From positions 1 to 12,874 of the forward strand of contig CALCCV010000638.1 in NCBI GenBank assembly GCA_937900305.1: a stretch of DNA of 12,874 bases, in the 5' to 3' direction. Below are positions 7,464 through 12,874 of this stretch, piece by piece (the first letter of the stretch is position 1; each line of letters starts with the position of its first letter). The position numbers and the translations under genes are program-made. The stretch is from an uncultured Pseudobdellovibrionaceae bacterium. Its GTDB lineage: Bacteria; Bdellovibrionota; Bdellovibrionia; Bdellovibrionales; Bdellovibrionaceae. The notes under the pieces are model-generated. The model was not told where the DNA came from. It made no database searches and saw only the letters and a program-made list of their open reading frames with translations.

Positions 7464-9209
7464 TCACATTTTTTCGGGCGTGGGAATGCCGAGCAGGCTC
7501 AGTCCCCGCTGCAAGATCTGTCCCGAGGCCTCGCTGAGAGCCAAACGGGCTTGTTTGAGTGAATCTGTTTCGGCTTTCATCAGTGGGCAGTCGTGATAAA
7601 AAAGATTAAACCTTTTTGCCAAATCGTAGAGATATGTGCAGAGCAAATGCGGCCGCTGAGTTTCAGCACTTCCCAAAACGGTCGAGTGAAAATTCATGAG
7701 GGCTTGCATCAGCTTTCGCTCTGATGGATGTTGCAACAAGGCCCAATCAATTTTTTCGGGCGGCGCTCCCAGCTTGCGAATCAGACTTTTAATTCTGGCG
7801 ACAGAGTATTGAATAAATGGGCCGGACTCGCCATCGATTTTGAGCCATTCCGTCATATCAAAAACGATTTTTTTATTGGTGTCCATCTTGAGCATTCCAT
7901 ATTTAATGGCGCCTTTAGCCACTTGGCTGGCGACAGTGTCAATGTCGTCTTTGCTCCACTCGTCGGCGTACCGATTCAAATAATTAATTTTGACGGTCTC
8001 TTCCATTTTTTGGATCAGCTCCATGAGCGGAACAATATTTCCTTTGCGAGAACTCATGGCTCCATCCGGAAGTTCTACGAAAGCATACTTGAGGTGTAGG
8101 CAGTTTTTGGCTTCTGGGAAATTGAGTTTTTCTAAGACCTTAAAAACCTGCTTGAAATGGAGTTCCTGTCGAAGGTCCACCACATAAATGCTTTTTTCAA
8201 TTTTGTGTTCTTGAAATTTTCGGCGCGCAAGTTCGAGGTCTTTCGTAGCGTAAAGACCTGTGCCATCCGATTTCAAGAGCAAGCAAAAGCCAAGGCCATC
8301 TTCTGAGAGATCCAGTCCCACTGCGCCTTGCGAAGTTTGCAGCAACCCTTGGCGATGAAGGTCTTTGACGTACTGAACGGAAGCTGAATCGACGTCAGAC
8401 TCCCAATACCAATGATCAAAACTGATGTCGGCCCAGGCGTAGACCTGCTTCATTAAGTCGATCGACCACTGTCGAGTTTCTCGCCAAAGCGCAAAATTTT
8501 CTCCTGTTTGGGTCTCTAAATCTTTCAGGATTTGGGTCAGCTGCGCTCGGTTCTCGTTCTCGTTAGGTGTGCCGATTTCCGCTTCCAACTGAAGATGGGC
8601 TTTTGAATAAATTCGGCCAATCCATTCCCCTCGCCCCGAGGTTGGAATGGGTTCGGAATTGTGAAATTTCAAATACCACAGACACTTGGCCACGTGGGTG
8701 CCGACATCGCCAGGAAATGTGGCGCTCACGATATCGTAGTTGCAATAGCGAAGAAGACGAACCAGCGCGTCTCCCAGACAGGCGTTTCGCATATGCCCAA
8801 CATGAAGTTCTTTGTGGGTGTTTGGTTGCGAGTACTCGATCATAGTTTTGGGGGTGTGGTGAGTTAAAACCGTTTTGAAAAATGAGCCCTGTCGGATCGG
8901 CTCTAAAAGGGCAGACCCAATTTTAGGAATTGAAAATTTGAAATTCAAATAAGGTCCTGCGACTTCAACAGAAGTTAGATCACCGTCTAAGGTGATTTTC
9001 GTTTTCAACTCTTGAGCTAGAATGGCAGGAGCTTTTTTTTGAAGTTTGGCCAAAATAAAACAACCAAAAGCCAAATCACCGAGTTCAGAATTTGGAGGTT
9101 CGACAAACTGTTCAAATAGGTTTTCGACGGTCAACGAAGATTCTGGAGGTAGGGCTGCCAGGATCTTCTGACTCAAGAAGACTCGCAAAGGATCATGTAG
9201 TGTTCGCAT
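7464..9209 (-). CDS. argS: Arginyl-tRNA synthetase
   Basis: This class I aminoacyl-tRNA synthetase charges tRNA-Arg in the cytoplasm. At 581 aa it has the full family length. The N-terminal ArgRS additional domain lies at about 5-95. The HIGH signature appears as HVGH at 136-139, within the expected ArgRS context (EYSQPNTHKELHVGHMRN). The KMSKS-type loop is replaced by the ArgRS form MSSRKG at 385-390. The G-P-F-I-Q-Y-S-V-A-R helix (463-472) and the C-terminal DALR anticodon-binding domain (about 465-581) follow. The start at 9209 gives a normal N-terminus. It is transcribed on its own or with unseen genes; no hairpin terminator with a U tract is visible between its stop and the riboswitch promoter. 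Confidence 0.97.
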   Translation of the reverse strand: MRTLHDPLRVFLSQKILAALPPESSLTVENLFEQFVEPPNSELGDLAFGCFILAKLQKKAPAILAQELKTKITLDGDLTSVEVAGPYLNFKFSIPKIGSALLEPIRQGSFFKTVLTHHTPKTMIEYSQPNTHKELHVGHMRNACLGDALVRLLRYCNYDIVSATFPGDVGTHVAKCLWYLKFHNSEPIPTSGRGEWIGRIYSKAHLQLEAEIGTPNENENRAQLTQILKDLETQTGENFALWRETRQWSIDLMKQVYAWADISFDHWYWESDVDSASVQYVKDLHRQGLLQTSQGAVGLDLSEDGLGFCLLLKSDGTGLYATKDLELARRKFQEHKIEKSIYVVDLRQELHFKQVFKVLEKLNFPEAKNCLHLKYAFVELPDGAMSSRKGNIVPLMELIQKMEETVKINYLNRYADEWSKDDIDTVASQVAKGAIKYGMLKMDTNKKIVFDMTEWLKIDGESGPFIQYSVARIKSLIRKLGAPPEKIDWALLQHPSERKLMQALMNFHSTVLGSAETQRPHLLCTYLYDLAKRFNLFYHDCPLMKAETDSLKQARLALSEASGQILQRGLSLLGIPTPEKM

Positions 9210-9384
9210 ACATCCATTCTACTCGACCCCACTGGGTTCGGTCACCTTGAAACGCCGGCGCGCCCGCAAAATTCTGTGTGGCTTTGCAAAAAAAGGCTTA
9301 AAAAGGGGGTAAAAGGCACCGGCATAGCTCTTGTAGTGAAGGACAGTAGATCTAAAATTGGATCGGAAATTGGAGATGTGAAAT
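9210..9384. promoter_or_regulatory. Divergent intergenic region between argS and the 141-aa gene
   Basis: This 175-nt spacer must hold promoters for both argS (minus) and the plus-strand gene at 9385. Purine-rich stretches (9284-9316) are conspicuous, but no convincing -35/-10 pair was found on either strand. The plus-strand gene has GGAG about nine bases before its ATG. argS has only a weak GGA close to its ATG. Confidence 0.35.
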
Positions 9385-9810
9385 ATGAATTCAGTAGATC
9401 CTATGGTTAGCCACACAGATGGGCACACAGCCGGGCACATTGACTTGCAAACTGGCAATCCAGGAGTTGCAGATCCCAAGAGCCTCCTCACCAACAAAGG
9501 AACCCTCGCGGACGCGATGAGAACTCTGCGTGAAAAGGGTTATACGGCCAACTTCTCACTCCAACAGGACAAAGTCGTTTGCAGTGAGGGCAGGTGTGAA
9601 TTGGGACCGGAAGACTTTGAAGTAGAGCATGCCTTTCGCTTTGATGTGATGTCAGACCCAGGTGATCAATCTGTGCTCTATGCCATCTCGGCAAAAAATC
9701 ACGACATAAAGGGGCTATTGGTGAATGGATACGGAATTTATTCTGAACCTTCCACCAACGAAATCTTGAGGAAGTTAGATGTTCCTGATCGGATAGAAGA
9801 TTGGCAATAG
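9385..9810 (+). CDS. Small conserved protein of the family often labelled phosphoribosylpyrophosphate synthetase
   Basis: This 141-aa soluble protein has no signal or membrane segment. Residues about 38-132 follow a pattern I recall from a roughly 100-aa family common in Bacteroidetes and some Proteobacteria: T-L-x-D-A-M-x-x-L-R-E-K-G-Y-T-A-N-F near 40-57, a short strand with C66 and C71, P-E-D-F-E-V at 75-80, the block F-R-F-D-x-M-S-D-P-G-D-Q-S-V-L-Y-A-I-S (84-102), and K-G-L-L-V-N-G-Y-G-I-Y (109-119). Database names calling it a PRPP synthetase are probably wrong, because it is far too short and lacks the PRPP-binding loop. The first 37 residues are His-, Asp- and Gly-rich and look like an added tail. 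The start has a good GGAG site. Its function is unknown. The next gene follows after 58 bases and may be co-transcribed. Confidence 0.8.
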   Translation: MNSVDPMVSHTDGHTAGHIDLQTGNPGVADPKSLLTNKGTLADAMRTLREKGYTANFSLQQDKVVCSEGRCELGPEDFEVEHAFRFDVMSDPGDQSVLYAISAKNHDIKGLLVNGYGIYSEPSTNEILRKLDVPDRIEDWQ

Positions 9811-9868
9811 CTGAAACTCACAGAAGATAGAACTTGCATCCTTTCTCAAGCTCCTTCACAACACGGGG

Positions 9869-10660
9869 ATGCACAAAGCTTCCCCGCGATCGATCTTTAA
9901 ATTTCAATCCATTTCTTCTGCCATTTGGGATGCGCCGTCCTCCCCCAATATCTATGCGCACATCGATTTGGATTTGACTGCGATTGCGAACTCAGAGTCC
10001 GGAAAAATAAATTTCAATCCTTTGGCTCTCGTGGCCTGCGCTGCCCAGCGGGCGTGGCACAAGGAAGAATTTCTCAGGCGCAAAGTGGGGATGTGGGGTC
10101 GGATAGTGCCAAAGCCATTTGGTTTGACGTTTGTTGCCAATACTCAGGATCATGAACTTAGATTTTTGCCGGTTCTCAATCCGAATCTGCTGCAGATCTC
10201 TGAAGTTGAAAATTGGTTGATGGACCAAGCCCAGATTTTGCGGGACAATCCCGATGGCCAGCTATGGGGTGCCGTGAAGCACTTGCACAGAATTCCCCGC
10301 CGCTGGGTTCATGGAGCGGTCCGAGCTTGGATTTTTATGACTCAACAACTGGGATGGACCTTCGGGCGATGGAGCGAACCCAATCCAAAATTTGGCACCG
10401 TGCTGATTTCTGATTTAAAATTTTTGGACGCTGAAGTGATTTTTCTGGCGGCGGTCGCACCAACTTTCAGTGCGGTGACTTTAGGGGTGGGAAAGATCAC
10501 TCTAAAGCCCAAATGCATTCATGGCGAAGTGCGGGCCCGATGGGTGCTACCGCTCTATTTCACCGCCGATCATCGATTGCTAAATGGGTCTCACTGCGCC
10601 TTACTTTTGCAAAAGTTCCGAGAAGAAGTCGACAGTTTGTTAGTTTTTGCTCGGCTTTAA
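9869..10660 (+). CDS. Orphan acyltransferase-fold protein of the 2-oxo acid dehydrogenase E2 catalytic type
   Basis: This 263-aa protein matches only the catalytic domain of E2 (chloramphenicol-acetyltransferase-like fold). Residues 176-208 (G-T-V-L-I-S-D-L, then A-V-A-P-T-F-S-A-V-T-L-G-V-G) correspond to the E2 stretch usually read as GTFTISNLG ... AILGVG. Residues 231-240 give F-T-A-D-H-R-L-L-N-G, the equivalent of the active-site H-x-x-x-D-G, with His235 kept and Asp replaced by Asn239. There is no lipoyl domain, no E1/E3-binding domain and no neighbouring E1 or E3 gene, so it is unlikely to be a normal dehydrogenase component. It may acylate another substrate or be non-catalytic. The ATG at 9869 is the only possible start after an in-frame stop at 9812, but GGGG directly abuts it, so initiation looks weak. 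Its stop overlaps the stop of the opposite gene. Confidence 0.75.
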   Translation: MHKASPRSIFKFQSISSAIWDAPSSPNIYAHIDLDLTAIANSESGKINFNPLALVACAAQRAWHKEEFLRRKVGMWGRIVPKPFGLTFVANTQDHELRFLPVLNPNLLQISEVENWLMDQAQILRDNPDGQLWGAVKHLHRIPRRWVHGAVRAWIFMTQQLGWTFGRWSEPNPKFGTVLISDLKFLDAEVIFLAAVAPTFSAVTLGVGKITLKPKCIHGEVRARWVLPLYFTADHRLLNGSHCALLLQKFREEVDSLLVFARL

Positions 10661-12168
10661 GCGGCTTCGGTTTTGGCATCAATATAGTTGTGCAACATCC
10701 AAAGCCGAATGTGTTTTTGCTGAAGATCAGACAGACCAAAAAAAACAAAGTGGCAGGTGTAGGTTTTTGTACTTGGATTGTACTCTGAACAATTGCATTG
10801 GGCTAGCAGCCAGGGAATGGCGATCTCGTTTGGCATCCAGAAGACAAAATCGCGAAAGGATCCGATCGAAAGTTCTCGATAGTACTCCATGACAAGGCCG
10901 GCTTCGCTGACTTCGATCACCTTTACTGGATTTGAAACATGTATGATTTCATCTAATGGGGCATGAGTTTCAAAGATGTTCTCTTTCGTGCGCATCGAGG
11001 GCCACGCGCGTTTAAGAGTTTTAATGATGTACGACCGATTGAAGGTCGCGTAGTAAATGTCTTCACAAATTTGGCTAAGCTCATATTCTAAAGCTTCTGG
11101 GAAAATTCGCGGACTGAGAATATAGAGGGCGGCGTCCAAATTCTCAATTTGTTTATGCAGAACCTGAAGGTCTGCAAATTCATTGCCCGCCAGGTGTTTT
11201 GAGTCGATAAATATCAGACGTTGCAAAGAGGGATTGGCCGAACGGGGCGAAGTTTTCGACCAGTTAACAAGTTCAGCAGCTGTTTTAAATGTTCGGAGAG
11301 GGTGATTGAAAAAGCGCTCGATGCTGGGAATGATTTGTTCGGCTAGATTGGTGGATTCGTGGGTTACAAACACAAACTCGAAATCCAATGGAGTTTCAAT
11401 TTTCGGTTCAAGGGGCCTCGTCTGTTTGTGGTCTTGAATTCGTTTTTGGAGATTGAAAGACTGTTGTTGATCCAGGGCAAAGAATCCCAGCTTAACTCGA
11501 GATCGATTGGACCCTTCGACAGCAGTTTGTTCGAAGGCGCTGGCCAACGCACTTTTGTGCTGGCTGGTTTCTAAAAAACTTGCGTAGTATTTGGCGATGT
11601 GATTTTTATCGATGGGTTGGTCAGAGAGAGTTTGAAATCCAATTTCCGTCAATTCTGTGATTCGAATTTCCTTGAGCATTTCAATTTGCACTTCGGTCTT
11701 CAAGTTGTGAATGTGAAACTTTTTAACCGGATGCCGACCCGTCAAAGCAATTTCTAACATCTGTTTGAGCAGCGTACGGTCAAAGGGTTTGTGCAAGAGA
11801 TTATTGATAGATCGCTGTTCAAACCGTTTTTGGTGGGAGTGATCGACATTGTAGCCAGTGAGCAGCACACAAAGCTCATCGTTGGCCGAGGCAAAACCCA
11901 TGTTGATAAAAAGTTGCCGAAATTTATTAATCAGTTTTACGTCGCGGAAGTTCCAACTTTCGATGGCGGTGATGATGCCTCGAAATGGAATCGAAGGGAT
12001 TCTGGCTCGAGCAGCGGGATCTTGCTGCGCTAACAAATTCATCCAGGCCATAAATTCTTTAGAATTTAAAAAATGAACAACGTTGATTTGGGCATCAATT
12101 TGCGCCAGCGCTTCTTCTATCTGGTGGGCGAGCGTTTCATTTTCTTCGATGACAATGATCCAACTCAT
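10657..12168 (-). CDS. REC-PilZ-REC-PilZ regulator with degenerate receiver domains
   Basis: This 503-aa cytoplasmic protein looks built from an internal duplication. Unit 1: a receiver-like domain (3-145; I-I-V-I-E-E-N at 4-10, T104, H-K-P-F at 126-129) and a PilZ-like domain (about 150-250; E-L-T-E-I-G at 172-177, closing strand L-G-F-F-A-L-D-Q near 227-234). Unit 2: a receiver-like domain (264-390; L-I-F-I-D at 318-322) and a PilZ-like domain (408-497; E-V-S-E-A-G at 419-424, closing F-V-F-F-G-L-S at 474-480). Receiver 1 has the Lys and Thr but apparently no phospho-acceptor Asp. Receiver 2 has a candidate Asp322 but lacks the acidic pair and Lys. PilZ domains often bind c-di-GMP, but the RxxxR motif is missing and D/NxSxxG begins with Glu, so binding is doubtful. 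It probably acts through protein contacts in motility or signalling. The start at 12168 overlaps a 25-codon ORF by ATGA. Confidence 0.75.
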   Translation of the reverse strand: MSWIIVIEENETLAHQIEEALAQIDAQINVVHFLNSKEFMAWMNLLAQQDPAARARIPSIPFRGIITAIESWNFRDVKLINKFRQLFINMGFASANDELCVLLTGYNVDHSHQKRFEQRSINNLLHKPFDRTLLKQMLEIALTGRHPVKKFHIHNLKTEVQIEMLKEIRITELTEIGFQTLSDQPIDKNHIAKYYASFLETSQHKSALASAFEQTAVEGSNRSRVKLGFFALDQQQSFNLQKRIQDHKQTRPLEPKIETPLDFEFVFVTHESTNLAEQIIPSIERFFNHPLRTFKTAAELVNWSKTSPRSANPSLQRLIFIDSKHLAGNEFADLQVLHKQIENLDAALYILSPRIFPEALEYELSQICEDIYYATFNRSYIIKTLKRAWPSMRTKENIFETHAPLDEIIHVSNPVKVIEVSEAGLVMEYYRELSIGSFRDFVFWMPNEIAIPWLLAQCNCSEYNPSTKTYTCHFVFFGLSDLQQKHIRLWMLHNYIDAKTEAA

Positions 12169-12242
12169 GCAGAAGATCCCGTTGTGGCGATGGCATTTTC
12201 AATTTTGTGAGTCGCTAGAGTGACTTTTTCAGCTTCATCCAT
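12165..12242 (-). CDS. Possible 25-codon leader ORF upstream of the REC-PilZ gene
   Basis: An ATG at 12242 opens a frame of 25 codons (MDEAEKVTLATHKI..., ending GSSA) whose TGA overlaps the ATG of the regulator gene as ATGA. An in-frame TGA lies two codons before the ATG, so it is not the tail of a longer gene. There is no good Shine-Dalgarno site. If translated, it would couple translation into the regulator gene, whose own ribosome-binding site is weak. It may be chance. Confidence 0.3.
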   Translation of the reverse strand: MDEAEKVTLATHKIENAIATTGSSA

Positions 12243-12464
12243 TGGTCATTTTCGGCTGTTCTGAGACGAACTGAAGTTGGAGGAGGGCGAAAGTTCTAAA
12301 TTTGGACCTTCGCAGGGGTGGCAGCAGGTCTAAAAGAGGCTAGCTATCAAGAAGCGTCCAGAGCCAGACCTAAGTCTAAATCCAACCTATCAATGGCTCC
12401 TTGAAAAAGATTGGTCTAGAATTAATTTGGCATTCCCACAGTGGGTCGCCGGGAGTTGAGATTG
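12169..12464. other. Divergent intergenic region upstream of the PilZ regulator and the lipoprotein gene
   Basis: This spacer of 296 bases contains the leader ORF and hairpin on its left side. The right side must hold the promoter of the plus-strand lipoprotein gene. TTGAAA (12401-12406) and TAGAAT (12417-12422) are present but only 10 bases apart, so they do not form a normal promoter. The hexamer TCTAAA occurs at 12295, 12329 and 12375. A small CCCAC/GTGGG inverted repeat lies at 12436-12446. Nothing else was recognised. Confidence 0.4.
12210..12229 (+). terminator. Six-pair hairpin followed by five T on the plus strand
   Basis: AGTCGC at 12210-12215 pairs with GTGACT at 12220-12225 (one G-U pair) around the loop TAGA. 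With T12225 counted, five T residues follow at 12225-12229. It has the shape of a weak intrinsic terminator on the plus strand, yet no plus-strand gene ends here. It could stop antisense transcripts from the convergent side, or act as RNA structure on the minus strand within the leader ORF. Confidence 0.3.
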
Positions 12465-12874
12465 ATGAGACTGATTAATTTAATGAATCTATTTTTTATT
12501 TTGATTTTAAGTTTGTTTGTCGGCGTCGGTTGTAAGTCGGGTTCCTCCAAACAAAATGAAAAGACAGAATCGGGAGTGAGCCATCCCGAAGGTCAGCAAC
12601 GACAAGAGGGCGATGAAGTTGGAGTCGAAGATCTCACTGAATACAAAGACAAACGGCAAGAGATACTGCGAAAAGCAGTCCATCGGAATGCCAATGATGC
12701 CATCCATCTGGTTGTGCTGCCGGCCTATTTGCATCTAGACAATGTTGTTCACTCAGCGAGCTCGGTCGTGTTTCAAAGATTGAAGGGCGAGGAGTCCGCA
12801 ATTCCGAACATCACTGATGGATTGGATCGCAGCCTGAATCAGGATGTTAAATTTCGAGTTGAAAAGTCAGAATC
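12465..12874 (+). CDS. Predicted lipoprotein of unknown function, truncated by the right edge
   Basis: The ATG at 12465 is preceded by GGGAG at a nine-base distance. The first 136 codons are visible. The signal peptide (MRLINLMNLFFILILSLFVG) ends at a Cys in V-G-V-G-C (residue 23). This lipobox is slightly atypical because the -3 position is Gly rather than Leu. The start of the mature protein is a charged, low-complexity linker rich in Glu, Gln, Lys and Ser (24-55). A more ordered segment follows from about 57, with an amphipathic helix (Y-K-D-K-R-Q-E-I-L-R-K-A) and a hydrophobic strand (H-L-V-V-L-P-A-Y-L). No known domain was recognised in the visible part. It is probably anchored in the outer membrane or the periplasmic face. 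Confidence 0.75.
   Translation, partial: MRLINLMNLFFILILSLFVGVGCKSGSSKQNEKTESGVSHPEGQQRQEGDEVGVEDLTEYKDKRQEILRKAVHRNANDAIHLVVLPAYLHLDNVVHSASSVVFQRLKGEESAIPNITDGLDRSLNQDVKFRVEKSE

Noticed and set aside
7371..7562. Plus-strand open frame across the argS end and the riboswitch promoter
   Set aside because: It overlaps argS and the leader RNA antisense and has no family resemblance.
12295..12380. Hexamer TCTAAA three times upstream of the last lipoprotein gene, once more at 9351
   Set aside because: Irregular spacing (34 and 46 bases) and low information content; chance occurrence is likely.
12401..12422. TTGAAA and TAGAAT as a promoter for the lipoprotein gene
   Set aside because: The spacing is only 10 bases instead of about 17.

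Overview
The window carries two kinds of DNA. Positions 1 to about 1242 are GC-rich (39 of 60 bases are G or C at 601-660) and encode, on the minus strand, most of a cytochrome bo3-type ubiquinol oxidase subunit I (CyoB), with codon use like that of GC-rich Proteobacteria. The rest is less GC-rich (27 of 60 at 1441-1500). It is dominated by secreted lipoproteins, FG-GAP and beta-propeller proteins and a receiver/PilZ regulator. This suggests a Bdellovibrionota- or Oligoflexia-like Gram-negative bacterium, but that is an inference from style, not from a marker gene.

Layout, left to right. (1) A single minus-strand reading frame, open from 4737 past the left edge (1579 codons, no stop), joins an FN3/FG-GAP lipoprotein (4737 to about 1243) in frame to CyoB (about 1242 to beyond 1). 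The change in composition and homology is abrupt, so an assembly chimera is the first explanation to test. (2) Two minus-strand genes overlapping by ATGA (7250/7235-6024 and 6027-4873) encode an exported surface-type protein and a secreted protein that looks like a seven-bladed propeller. (3) Just upstream lies a promoter followed by an RNA element that I read as a cobalamin (B12) riboswitch (about 7269-7358), then a hairpin that can hide a Shine-Dalgarno sequence. (4) argS lies on the minus strand at 9209-7464. (5) Two plus-strand genes follow: a 141-aa protein of a small widespread family often labelled phosphoribosylpyrophosphate synthetase, and an orphan acyltransferase domain of the 2-oxo acid dehydrogenase E2 type. 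(6) The latter is tail-to-tail with a minus-strand REC-PilZ-REC-PilZ protein (12168-10657). (7) A plus-strand lipoprotein gene starts at 12465 and runs off the right edge.

The most interesting unit is (2)+(3): a B12 riboswitch whose only immediate targets are an exported protein and a propeller protein. This recalls the Bacteroidetes surface B12-capture proteins of the BtuG/BtuH type, but outside that phylum and with no btuB in view. The proposed logic is that low B12 allows translation of surface proteins that capture or present corrinoids. The riboswitch and gene order are seen in the sequence; the B12-capture role is inference.
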